DNA from: Ilumatobacteraceae bacterium
GTDB taxonomy: Bacteria > Actinomycetota > Acidimicrobiia > Acidimicrobiales > Ilumatobacteraceae
NCBI GenBank assembly: GCA_025358075.1
Contig: JANYKU010000131.1
Coordinates: 1-32,794, forward strand
Direction: 5' to 3'
DNA length: 32,794 bases
Under the pieces are notes generated by a model that did no database searches, was not told the DNA's origin, and saw only the letters and a list, made by a program, of their open reading frames with translations. Shown piece after piece: positions 23,813 through 31,083 of this stretch. A program made the translations under genes and the position numbers. Position 1 is the first letter of the stretch. Each line of letters starts with the position of its first letter.

Positions 23813-25329
23813 CTGGATCCCCCACCGCGCTGCAGCGGATTGCCGACGCGGCCGATCGTCATCCCGAGCGTGCTTGCCTGATCGTCGGCGATGACCTGCT
23901 GACTCACGCCGACGTCGACCGGCTTTCGGCACTGGTCGGTCGTGGCCTGGTGGCAAGCGGGATTGGCCGCGGCAGTCGAGTGGCGGTGCTCAGCCCGAAC
24001 CACTTGCTGGTGATGGTGGCGACGCTCGGCATCCTCCGGTCGGGAGCAACGTGGATCCCACTCAACCCTCGCGATTCGATCGCCACGATCGCCGAGTTGT
24101 GCGCGCGGTTCGATGTGAACGTGGTGATCCACCACTCTGACTTCACCGACGCTGTCACCGAGATCCGGATGGCAGCGCCGACCGTCACCGAGACGATCGT
24201 GTTGGACGGCCTTGTGCAGTGGGCCGCCAGCTGCGATCGATCGTCGGTGCTCACCGAGCCCCTGCCGGATGACCTTGCCGCGGTCTTCGCCACGGGCGGC
24301 ACTACCGGCACACCGAAGGGGGTTTGCTACACCCATCGCACACTGTCGGCCATCGTCGGGAACTACGTCGAGATGCTCGACCCCGACCCGGCGTTCCTGG
24401 CTGCCGGACCGCTCACACATGTCTCCGGACGTGCGACGCTCGGCGTGATGGCGGCCGGCGGCACGACCGTGGTGCTGCAGCGGTTCGAAGCAAGCGCAGC
24501 GCTGGCGGCGATCGAGCAACATCGGGTGACCACCACGGTGCTTCCAACCACGATGCTGAATCGCCTCGTCGCCCACCCGGCGGCCGGCACGACCGACACG
24601 TCGAGCCTGCGCCGAGTCTGGGTCGGTGCGTCTCCGGTGCCGATCGAGCTCCTCAAGCGAGCGATCGCGATCCTTGGCCCGGTCGTGACCCAGAACTACG
24701 GCCAAACCGAGGCACCGATGTACGTCACCTCGATGCAACCCGACGACTACCTGATCGACGGTCGCTTCGTTGCCGACGAGCGGATGGCGAGCTGCGGACG
24801 GGCGACCCGGTTCAGCCGGATCCGGGTGATCGACGACGACGGTGCCGATGTGACCACGGGCGAGATCGGCGAGATCGTGGTCCGTGGCAACTTCGTGATG
24901 GACGGCTATCTCGACGACGAAGCGGGCACGCTGGCCACACGAATCGACGGCTATCACCGCACCGGCGATCTCGGCAAGCTCGATCCGGATGGTTACCTCA
25001 CCGTGGTCGGCCGCCTCCGGCAGGTCGTGATCACCGGTGGATTCAACGTCTACCCGGCCGAGGTCGAGGGAGTGCTCGCCGAGCGACCAGAGGTCTACGA
25101 GTCGGCGGTCATCGGGCTGCCCGACCCCGAGTGGGGCGAGCGGGTTGTGGCCGTGATCGAGCTCAACGAGGGCATCGACTACGACCCCGACGACCTTCAG
25201 CGTTACCTGCGCGCCCGGCTCGGAGGAGTCAAGACCCCGAAGCAACTCCTGGTCGTCGACACCCTTCCACGCAACGCCAACGGCAAGATCCTGAAACGGC
25301 TGCTGGTCGAGCAGTTCACCGAGTCCTGA
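23809..25329 (+). CDS. AMP-forming acyl-CoA synthetase-like ligase (second)
   Basis: 506 aa of the ANL superfamily. The P-loop is FATGGTTGTPKGVCYTH, with Gly in place of the usual first Ser. NYGQTEAPMYV, YHRTGDLGKLDPDGYL and GRLRQVVITGGFNVYPAEVEGVL follow, with catalytic K493 in NANGKILKRL. The shape resembles fatty-acyl or aryl-CoA ligases. The GTG start overlaps the Rieske oxygenase stop by 4 nt, so it may activate the product of that enzyme. It is the last gene of the operon; its 3' end is followed by two tandem palindromic elements. Confidence 0.9.
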   Translation: MTGSPTALQRIADAADRHPERACLIVGDDLLTHADVDRLSALVGRGLVASGIGRGSRVAVLSPNHLLVMVATLGILRSGATWIPLNPRDSIATIAELCARFDVNVVIHHSDFTDAVTEIRMAAPTVTETIVLDGLVQWAASCDRSSVLTEPLPDDLAAVFATGGTTGTPKGVCYTHRTLSAIVGNYVEMLDPDPAFLAAGPLTHVSGRATLGVMAAGGTTVVLQRFEASAALAAIEQHRVTTTVLPTTMLNRLVAHPAAGTTDTSSLRRVWVGASPVPIELLKRAIAILGPVVTQNYGQTEAPMYVTSMQPDDYLIDGRFVADERMASCGRATRFSRIRVIDDDGADVTTGEIGEIVVRGNFVMDGYLDDEAGTLATRIDGYHRTGDLGKLDPDGYLTVVGRLRQVVITGGFNVYPAEVEGVLAERPEVYESAVIGLPDPEWGERVVAVIELNEGIDYDPDDLQRYLRARLGGVKTPKQLLVVDTLPRNANGKILKRLLVEQFTES

Positions 25330-25340
25330 CCCACACCATC

Positions 25341-25388
25341 GCTGTGGAGTGTTTCACGCCTACCTGGGTACGCCCAAGCACTCCACAC
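25341..25388 (+). repeat. Palindromic element, copy 2
   Basis: TGTGGAGTG (25343-25351) and CACTCCACA (25379-25387) are a perfect 9-bp inverted repeat; with one G-U pair the stem reaches 12 bp (TGTGGAGTGTTT with AAGCACTCCACA). The centre holds TACCTGGGTA. It lies 12 nt after the ligase stop, between convergent genes, in tandem with copy 3. Confidence 0.8.
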
Positions 25389-25392
25389 CCTC

Positions 25393-25440
25393 GCTGTGGA
25401 GTGTTTCAGGCCCACCTGGGTACGCCGAACAACTCCACAG
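25393..25440 (+). repeat. Palindromic element, copy 3 (tandem with copy 2)
   Basis: CTGTGGAGT (25394-25402) and ACTCCACAG (25432-25440) are a perfect 9-bp inverted repeat around a centre with CCACCTGGGTA. It is nearly identical to copy 2 in both arms and the TGTTTCA-x-GCC and TGGGTACGCC segments, and ends 2 nt before the acyl-CoA dehydrogenase stop. Together the two copies fill the gap between the convergent gene ends and could terminate transcription from both sides. Confidence 0.8.
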
Positions 25441-25442
25441 GA

Positions 25443-26657
25443 TCAGACGGGCAGGGCCGGGCGGGGGAGGTAACGGTCGGAGATGATGCGCAGCTGGATC
25501 TCGGAGGTGCCTTCGAAGATCTTCGTCAGGCGCGCATCACGCCAGTGCCGTTCGACGGCGAAGTCGGTGGTGTAGCCGGCGCCGCCGTGGATCTGGATCC
25601 CTTCGCTTGTGACCCGTTCGGCCATCTCGCTGGCGAGATACTTGAGCATCGACGCCTGATGATCGACGCTGATCCCCGCGTCAGCATCCGCGGCGACTTG
25701 ATACATGAACGCTCGGCAGGCGTCGATCTCGGCGGCCATGTGGGCGATCTTGAAGCGCATCGCCTGGAAGTCACCGATCGGTCTGTCGAATTGCCGGCGT
25801 TGCTGGCAGTAGGCAACTGAGTCCTCCAGCGCGGCACGGGCCAGGCCGATCGCACGGGCCGCCGTGTGCACGCGAGCCACCGACAGCGTGCGCGACACCT
25901 CGCGAAAACCCTCGGAGTCGTCGGGACTCACGTTCTCGCGGGCGAGCAAGTTGTCGGCGGGTACGCGCAGGCCGTCGATCGACAGCTCCCACGTCTGCCA
26001 GCCGAAGTAGCCGATCTTGCGGATGGGTGAGCCCGTCATCCCCGGGGGGAAGCCACCTCGTTCCTTCGGCACGTAGAAACGCCGGATGCCGGCATGACGA
26101 TGAGCCGGATCGTACGGCGTCGTGCGGGCCACGACGATCAGGTAGTCGGCTTGGTCCGCGTAGGTGCACCACATCTTCTGCCCGGTGATCACCCACTCCT
26201 CGCCGTCGCGCTCGGCACGAGTGCGGATGGATGCGATGTCGGAACCAGCGTCGGGCTCGCTGAGCGCAAACGCGCCGAGGTACTCGCCGCGAGCGACACG
26301 CGGCAGGATCTGTTCGCGCTGCGCAGCACTGAATCCGGCGATCAAGCCGTTGCCGCGGGCGATGATGCTGGCCACACTCATCCACGCCCTGGCGAGCTCT
26401 TCGGTGACGAGGCAGTACTCCACAAGCCCAAGTCCGAGCCCGCCATATTCCTTTGGCACGAGGATCCCGAACAGTCCCATGTCGGCCATCGTCGAGACCA
26501 GTTGGCGTGGAATCTCACCATGTTGGGGGTCGAGCTCGTTGGCCACAGGCAAGACCTCCTTCATCGCGAAGGTCCGCACGGCGTCACGCATGGCGAGACG
26601 TTCGTCGGTGGCGTAGGCGGTCGGCAGCGAAGCGGGCGCAGGAGGAAGGAGGGCCAT
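25443..26657 (-). CDS. Acyl-CoA dehydrogenase
   Basis: 404 aa flavoprotein. It has the N-terminal helical domain, FALSEPDAGSDIASIRT (FAD/substrate signature), WVITGQKMWCTYADQADYLIV, then QFDRPIGDFQAMRFKIAHMA, IQIHGGAGYTTDFAVERHWRDARLTKIFEGTSEIQ. The Glu in IFEGTSE is at the position of the catalytic base of the short-chain/MCAD type. It forms an alpha,beta double bond in an acyl-CoA and passes electrons to ETF. I chose ATG 26657 over an upstream start (26699) because GAGAAT ends 6 nt before it, 17 nt from a perfect TTGACA. It is divergent from, and likely co-regulated with, the MaoC/CitE operon. Confidence 0.93.
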   Translation of the reverse strand: MALLPPAPASLPTAYATDERLAMRDAVRTFAMKEVLPVANELDPQHGEIPRQLVSTMADMGLFGILVPKEYGGLGLGLVEYCLVTEELARAWMSVASIIARGNGLIAGFSAAQREQILPRVARGEYLGAFALSEPDAGSDIASIRTRAERDGEEWVITGQKMWCTYADQADYLIVVARTTPYDPAHRHAGIRRFYVPKERGGFPPGMTGSPIRKIGYFGWQTWELSIDGLRVPADNLLARENVSPDDSEGFREVSRTLSVARVHTAARAIGLARAALEDSVAYCQQRRQFDRPIGDFQAMRFKIAHMAAEIDACRAFMYQVAADADAGISVDHQASMLKYLASEMAERVTSEGIQIHGGAGYTTDFAVERHWRDARLTKIFEGTSEIQLRIISDRYLPRPALPV

Positions 26658-26663
26658 GGAACC

Positions 26664-26714
26664 ATTCTCAGTCGGAAGCAATTGCTTGTCAACCAACAAC
26701 TAATGTTCTATGGT
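26664..26714. promoter_or_regulatory. Overlapping divergent promoters with a 12-bp palindrome
   Basis: Leftward: TTGACA (26692-26687), 17-nt spacer, GAGAAT (26669-26664), 6 nt, acyl-CoA dehydrogenase ATG 26657. Rightward: TTGTCA (26686-26691), 17-nt spacer, TATGGT (26709-26714), 8 nt, MaoC ATG 26723. The two -35 boxes occupy the same bases. AAGCAATTGCTT (26676-26687), a perfect 12-bp palindrome, covers the leftward spacer and touches both -35s. It is a good candidate operator for the TetR regulator encoded downstream; that link is inference. Confidence 0.65.
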
Positions 26715-26722
26715 GCCAGACG

Positions 26723-27211
26723 ATGACGGATTCGTTCGACCGCACATCATTCGAAGTGATCAACCGCGTGAGGTACTTCGAGGACTTCGCGGTCGACCAG
26801 GTGTACCACCACCACTGGGGTCGCACCCTCACCGCTGCCGACAACGTCAACTTCTCGACGTCGATGTGCTGCTGGCTGCCGATGTACCTCAACGTGCCGT
26901 ATGCGCAGGAGCACGGCCACCCCGACACGGTCATCCACCCGATGCTCGTGCTGTGCACGGTTGTCGGTCTCTCGGCACAAGACCTCAGTGAAGGTGGCGG
27001 CGCCTTCTTGGGCCTCGAAGATTGCACGTTCCACCGCCCGTTGTACCCGGGCGACACCGTGGCTGGCCAATCCACGGTGATCGCCGCGCGACCATCGCGC
27101 AGCCGTCCCGGTGGTGTGGTCAGCTGGCACACCGAGGCTCGGCAGCAAGATGGCGAACTCGTCGTCGACTTTGTCCGCACCAACCTCGTCGCGGCGAGGC
27201 CGGCGGCATGA
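26723..27211 (+). CDS. MaoC-like hot-dog protein lacking the catalytic His (half-hydratase A)
   Basis: 162 aa. The segment GRTLTAADNVNFSTSMCCWLPMYLN occupies the place of the hydratase signature (compare GRT-x-T-x-x-DN-x-x-F in mesaconyl/itaconyl-CoA-type hydratases). The expected D/N-x4-H catalytic pair is C50 and Y55 instead, so this chain alone should not hydrate. The rest (FLGLEDCTFHRPLYPGDTVAGQSTV) is typical MaoC hot-dog. It is followed with a 4-nt overlap by a second MaoC gene that keeps the His. I infer a heterodimer equal to the two halves of a double hot-dog hydratase. The start is supported by TATGGT at 8 nt. Confidence 0.85.
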   Translation: MTDSFDRTSFEVINRVRYFEDFAVDQVYHHHWGRTLTAADNVNFSTSMCCWLPMYLNVPYAQEHGHPDTVIHPMLVLCTVVGLSAQDLSEGGGAFLGLEDCTFHRPLYPGDTVAGQSTVIAARPSRSRPGGVVSWHTEARQQDGELVVDFVRTNLVAARPAA

Positions 27212-27690
27212 ACCCGACCCGTGTGCTGGATGGGTTCTACGAGGACTTCACACCCGGACGACGTTTGCGGCACCAGCGTGGGGCGACGATCAGCGACGTC
27301 GAGAACAACCTGGTCACCAAGCTGGTGATGAATACTGCCGAGGGCCATTGGAACGACTTCGCGATGCGCGACAGCCCGCTGGGTTCCGGCCGGATCGTGT
27401 TCGGCCTGGTCACCGCGTCACTCGTGTTCGGGTTGGCCAGCCAAGACACCGCCGAGCAGGCACTCGCTGAATTGGGTTGTAGCGGGCTGCGGTTCACCGG
27501 TCCCGTACACGTCGGCGACACGCTGTACGCGTACACCGAGGTGCTCGATCGCAGCGACTCTGCAGAGCGCGACGACGCCGGCATCGTCGAGTTCCAGCAC
27601 TGGGGTCTGCTCGATGACGACAACGTCGTGTTCGAAGGCCGGCGCACCGTGCTGGTGAAGCGGCGCTCACATTGGGCCACGCCGGAGTGA
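27208..27690 (+). CDS. MaoC-like dehydratase with catalytic-type His (half-hydratase B)
   Basis: 160 aa hot-dog protein. TISDVENNLVTKLVMNTAEGHWND aligns without gaps to the first MaoC protein and supplies N42-x4-H47 where PhaJ-type hydratases have D-x4-H; Asn at the first place is, as I recall, found in mesaconyl-CoA hydratases. GSGRIVFGLVTASLVFGL and LRFTGPVHVGDTLYAYTEV follow. It would add water to an enoyl-CoA, possibly branched or dicarboxylic given the downstream lyase. It starts ATGA on the preceding stop, and its stop overlaps the TetR GTG by 4 nt. Confidence 0.85.
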   Translation: MNPTRVLDGFYEDFTPGRRLRHQRGATISDVENNLVTKLVMNTAEGHWNDFAMRDSPLGSGRIVFGLVTASLVFGLASQDTAEQALAELGCSGLRFTGPVHVGDTLYAYTEVLDRSDSAERDDAGIVEFQHWGLLDDDNVVFEGRRTVLVKRRSHWATPE

Positions 27691-28304
27691 CTCGCCAGGC
27701 GGAGCGATCGAACCTGTCGACCAAGCGGCTCCTCGAAGCCGCCGGCGAACTGATCAGCGAGCGCGGCTACGCGGCGATGACGCTCGCCGCCGTGGGAGAA
27801 CGCGCCGGGTACAGCCGCGGACTGGTCACGGCACGGTTCGGCTCGAAACGAGATCTGCTCGAAGCCCTCGTCGATCGCATCACGACCTCATGGAACGTTC
27901 GCAACGTGCAACCACGAACGGTCGGCAGAAGCGGTCTCGATGGCCTGCTCATCACCCTCGATGCGATCCGGGTGCAGGCACGCCGCGATCCCAGCGCGCT
28001 CCGTCGGCTCTATGCGCTGCAGTTCGAAGCGCTGGGCCCGGTACCCGAGCTGCGCGCCCACTTCGTCGAGTTTCATCGCACCATGCGGTCCGACATGGCT
28101 GCGTTCGTCCGCCGTGGCTTGCGCGATGGTTCGGTCATGCCCGGCGCCAGCCCGAAGGCGGAGGGCGCTGCCATCGTGGGATCGCTTCGAGGAATCGGCT
28201 ACCAGTGGCTGCTCGATCCCGAGGAGATCGAGCCCGCTGCACTACTCGGTCATCTCATCACTGCTGTCGATCGGCGCCTGCGCGCCAAGGAAGGAACATC
28301 ATGA
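27687..28304 (+). CDS. TetR-family transcriptional regulator
   Basis: 205 aa. The N-terminal helix-turn-helix is NLSTKRLLEAAGELISERGYAAMTLAAVGERAGYSRGLVTARFGSKRDLLEAL (residues about 9-60), and a helical ligand domain of ~140 residues follows. The start is GTG 27687, overlapping the stop of the second MaoC gene (GTGA); a TTG farther upstream is less likely. Embedded within the operon, it probably represses both this operon and the divergent acyl-CoA dehydrogenase through the palindrome at 26676-26687. TetR proteins in such settings commonly sense acyl-CoAs. Confidence 0.9.
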   Translation: MTRQAERSNLSTKRLLEAAGELISERGYAAMTLAAVGERAGYSRGLVTARFGSKRDLLEALVDRITTSWNVRNVQPRTVGRSGLDGLLITLDAIRVQARRDPSALRRLYALQFEALGPVPELRAHFVEFHRTMRSDMAAFVRRGLRDGSVMPGASPKAEGAAIVGSLRGIGYQWLLDPEEIEPAALLGHLITAVDRRLRAKEGTS

Positions 28305-29063
28305 TCCATGAAGGCAGGTTCGGCGAGAAGGTCGTCGTGATCACCGGTGGGGCCGGGGCGTTCGGCACCGAGCTCGGCCGACACTTCTCCGCCGGAAGGC
28401 GCCCACATCGTGCTCGCCGACCTCGACGCCGACGCTGCGGCCGATGTGGCGTCGACCTTGGGACTCGACGCCGCCTCCTGTCACCTCGACGTCACCGATG
28501 CCGGCTCCGTGGCCGAGGCGATGGCGTTTGCGGAGCAGCGGTTCGGTGGGATCGATGTGCTCGTCAACAACGCCGGCCTCACCCATCGCCCCGCGCCACT
28601 CGAAGACATGCCCGACGCGGCGTACGACCTCGTCTTCGGCGTCAACGTGAAGGGCACGTATCTCTGCTCGAAGCACGCCATCGGCGCGCTGCGTCGCAGC
28701 GGCGGGGGCTCGATCATCAACCTCTCGTCGGTCGCCGCGATCGCCCATCGGTCGGGCAACACCGTGTACAGCGCATCGAAGGCGGCGGTCGTGGCCTTCA
28801 CCCGCAACCTGGCCCTGGAACTGGCACCCACGATTCGGGTCAACGCCATCCTCCCCGTTGCGGCCGACACCCCGTTCTTCGTCAGCGCTTTTGGCGAACG
28901 GCTACCGGCGGCAGCCGCCGAGGCGATGCGTGCCGGGATCCCGCTCGGGCGGTTGTGCGAGCCGGCCGACGTCGCCCGTGCAGTCGCGTTCCTCGCATCC
29001 GACGATGCCGCTTTCATCACCGGGGAATGTCTCGTGGTCGATGGTGGGCGCAACCTTGCCTGA
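28301..29063 (+). pseudogene. Short-chain dehydrogenase/reductase broken by a +1 frameshift
   Basis: From ATG 28301 (overlapping the TetR stop, ATGA) the frame encodes the NAD(P)-binding start, EKVVVITGGAGAFGTELGRHFSA, then runs into unrelated residues. A different frame from about 28396 encodes the rest: EGAHIVLADLDADAAADV, DVLVNNAGLTHR, NLSSVAAIA with YSASK catalytic Tyr-Lys, and VVDGGRNLA at the end. Deleting one G at 28394-28395 (GCCGGAAGG to GCCGAAGG) rejoins both into a normal ~253-aa classical SDR. Both halves have well-kept SDR codons, so the change is recent, a sequencing error, or a recoding site. It could oxidise a hydroxyacyl-CoA in the pathway. Confidence 0.85.
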
Positions 29064-29084
29064 CCACTGCGAGAGGAGATCGAG

Positions 29085-30002
29085 ATGACACGTCCAACCC
29101 GGCTGCGCCGATCCGAGCTGTCGACCCCTGGTTCGAGCGACAAGATGATGGAGAAGGCCGCCGGCAGCGCGGCAGATCTGGTCTTCCTCGATTTGGAGGA
29201 TGCCGTTGCACCCAGTGCAAAGGTCACCTCACGTAGCGCGATCGTGGCCGCCCTCAACCGTCTCGATTGGGGATCGAAGACAAGGGCGGTACGGATCAAC
29301 GGGCCTGACACCGTGTGGTGCCACGACGATCTGATCGACGTCGTGACCGGCGCCGGTTCGGCCATCGATGTGATCATCGTGCCGAAGGTCAAGGCCGCGC
29401 GCGACGTGTGGTTCGTCGACACGCTGCTGAGCCAGCTAGAGGCCAAGCTCGGGTTGGTACCGGGACGAATCGGGCTCGAACTGCTCATCGAGGAGACAGA
29501 GGCGCTGGCTCGTGTCGAAGAGATCGCCGGCTGCTCGCCACGCCTCGAAGCGTTGATCCTCGGCGTCGGCGATCTGTCCGCCAGCCAAGGCATCAGATCC
29601 GGTCACGTCGGTGCGACGGTCGCCCACTATCCGGGTGATATGTGGCACTACGCCCGCAACCGGATGATCGTCGCCGCCCGCGCCAACCGACTCGATGCCA
29701 TCGACGGACCCAACGCCGACTTCCGTGATCTCGAGGGCTATCGAACCGAGGCCACGTGGGCCGCCACCCTCGGTGCCGTGGGCAAGTGGGCGATCCACCC
29801 CAGCCAGATCGCGGTCGCCAACGAGGTCTTCTCCCCCACCGCTGGCGAGGTGACCGAAGCCAGACGAGTCATCGCCGCCGTGCGCGACGCCGAAGCAGCC
29901 GGTTCCGGTGCCGCCAGCGTCGATGGTCGGATGATCGATGCGGCAACTGCCCGCATCTTCCAGACGGTGCTGGATCGCGCCGCGGCGGTCGGCATCGACT
30001 GA
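29085..30002 (+). CDS. CitE/Mcl-type CoA ester lyase
   Basis: 305 aa of the HpcH/HpaI-citrate lyase beta family. Seen: RSELSTPGSSDKMMEKAAGSAADLVFLDLEDAVAP, R70 in AVRIN, K101 in VPKV, E132 in IGLELLIEE, D163 in VGDLSASQG (Mg-binding), and the long GDMWHYARNRMIVAARANRLDAIDGP and GKWAIHPSQIAVANEVF blocks typical of malyl-/beta-methylmalyl-CoA lyases. It should cleave a 3-hydroxy-acyl-CoA into acetyl- or propionyl-CoA plus a 2-oxoacid (glyoxylate or pyruvate). GAGAGGAGAT gives a strong Shine-Dalgarno. As the last gene of the MaoC operon it fits hydration followed by aldol cleavage. Malyl-, methylmalyl- or citramalyl-CoA cannot be told apart here. Confidence 0.9.
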   Translation: MTRPTRLRRSELSTPGSSDKMMEKAAGSAADLVFLDLEDAVAPSAKVTSRSAIVAALNRLDWGSKTRAVRINGPDTVWCHDDLIDVVTGAGSAIDVIIVPKVKAARDVWFVDTLLSQLEAKLGLVPGRIGLELLIEETEALARVEEIAGCSPRLEALILGVGDLSASQGIRSGHVGATVAHYPGDMWHYARNRMIVAARANRLDAIDGPNADFRDLEGYRTEATWAATLGAVGKWAIHPSQIAVANEVFSPTAGEVTEARRVIAAVRDAEAAGSGAASVDGRMIDAATARIFQTVLDRAAAVGID

Positions 30003-30019
30003 GGCTGCGACGTTGCGAC

Positions 30020-30988
30020 TCAGCCGTTCGCCGCGGCGATGAACGCTTCGAGCTCATGGCGCAGATCGTCGCCGGCAGGCTGGAAGGCCACCTCCGTGGC
30101 TCCGGCGTCGGCTGCCACTGCCAGTCGATCACGCCAGTGCGCGGCCGACCCACTGCGGCTCAGGGCCACAGCGATCGGCCCGGTCATCACCTTCTGATCG
30201 TGGCGGTTGAGCTCGGTGAGATGACCTTTGTGAAGGTCGAGATGACGAACCGCTGGCTCGACTGCTTCGATCGATGCCCGCCACGCGGCAGCGTGCGGCA
30301 GCCCTTCGAAGCCCGGCCGATTGCGTTGATAGCCGGAGTGGTAGGCCATTGCCGCGCCCGGACCAGCGGATCGCAACACCCGCTCGCTGTTGACGTCTTC
30401 GCCATTCGCAAGCACGGTCCCGAGCGTCAACCACACCGACCAGTGAAAGCCACTGACGGGGTTGGAGCTGATGACCCCAGTTCCCAGCTCTCGCGCCATC
30501 GCCTCACCCTTTGGCCCGCTCGAGCCGAGTAGGAATGGAGGATCGATCGGCCGTGCCGGGCCCTGCCGCGATCCGTGAAGCATGGCGACCGCCGCGCCGT
30601 CGACTTCAACGGTCTCCCCGGCGAGCAACGCTCGCACGGCGCGCACGTACGCGGCAACGTCGTCCCAACGAAGGGGGCGCTGTCCGAGCGCATGACGCCC
30701 GGTGAACCCGGAACCGAAGGCGTACGCGGTTCGACCGGCCGCGAGTGATTCCAGATGAGCGATCGCCGACGCGGTGACGAGTACGTGCCGGTTGCTGGGG
30801 ATGAGCACGCCTGGCCCGATCCCGATCCGTTCGGTGCGATCAGCGGCGAGCGCCAGCGTCATCCACACGTCGAGCTGCAGGGCGGGCGTGTCGTAGATCC
30901 ACGCCCGCGCGTAGCCGAGCTGCTCCGCGTGACGCACGAGATCCGGCGTGTCAGGCGAGGGCGGCAGCGCGCAGGAGATCTGGAGCAT
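30020..30988 (-). CDS. Luciferase-like (F420-dependent type) oxidoreductase
   Basis: 322 aa TIM-barrel of the bacterial luciferase-like monooxygenase family, closest in character to F420-dependent methylene-tetrahydromethanopterin reductase-like enzymes of actinobacteria: HAEQLGYARAWIYDTP, GVLIPSNRHVLVTASAIAHLESLAAGR, FGSGFTGRHALGQRPLRWDDVAAYVRAVRALL and PPFLLGSSGPKGEAMARELGTGVI. Cofactor (F420 versus FMN) is inferred from lineage, not proven. It faces the CitE gene with a 17-nt gap, and is the only gene of its transcript here. Its ATG (30988) has no close -10; TAGGAT at 31041-31036 would give a leader of about 40 nt. Confidence 0.85.
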   Translation of the reverse strand: MLQISCALPPSPDTPDLVRHAEQLGYARAWIYDTPALQLDVWMTLALAADRTERIGIGPGVLIPSNRHVLVTASAIAHLESLAAGRTAYAFGSGFTGRHALGQRPLRWDDVAAYVRAVRALLAGETVEVDGAAVAMLHGSRQGPARPIDPPFLLGSSGPKGEAMARELGTGVISSNPVSGFHWSVWLTLGTVLANGEDVNSERVLRSAGPGAAMAYHSGYQRNRPGFEGLPHAAAWRASIEAVEPAVRHLDLHKGHLTELNRHDQKVMTGPIAVALSRSGSAAHWRDRLAVAADAGATEVAFQPAGDDLRHELEAFIAAANG

Positions 30989-31035
30989 TGTCGTGTGCGC
31001 TCTGCTTTCGTCGATTCAGGTTCGGACTGGCGGCG

Positions 31036-31045
31036 ATCCTACAAT
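31036..31045. promoter_or_regulatory. Interlocked divergent -10 boxes
   Basis: TACAAT (31040-31045, rightward, 38 nt before the transporter ATG) and TAGGAT (31041-31036, leftward, 47 nt before the oxidoreductase ATG) share two bases. Neither has a strong -35. If real, the two promoters cannot be open together. Confidence 0.35.
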
Positions 31046-31083
31046 TGGTGGAGCGAAGGGTTCCGGCTGGAAGACTGGCGGTG

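Noticed and set aside
22406..23956. A 516-codon minus-strand frame opposite the Rieske oxygenase
   Set aside because: Antisense shadow; the plus strand carries complete Rieske and iron-site motifs.
25341..25440. The tandem palindromic copies as a minimal CRISPR array
   Set aside because: The units are palindromes about 5 nt apart with no unique spacers and no cas genes; a related copy lies elsewhere singly.
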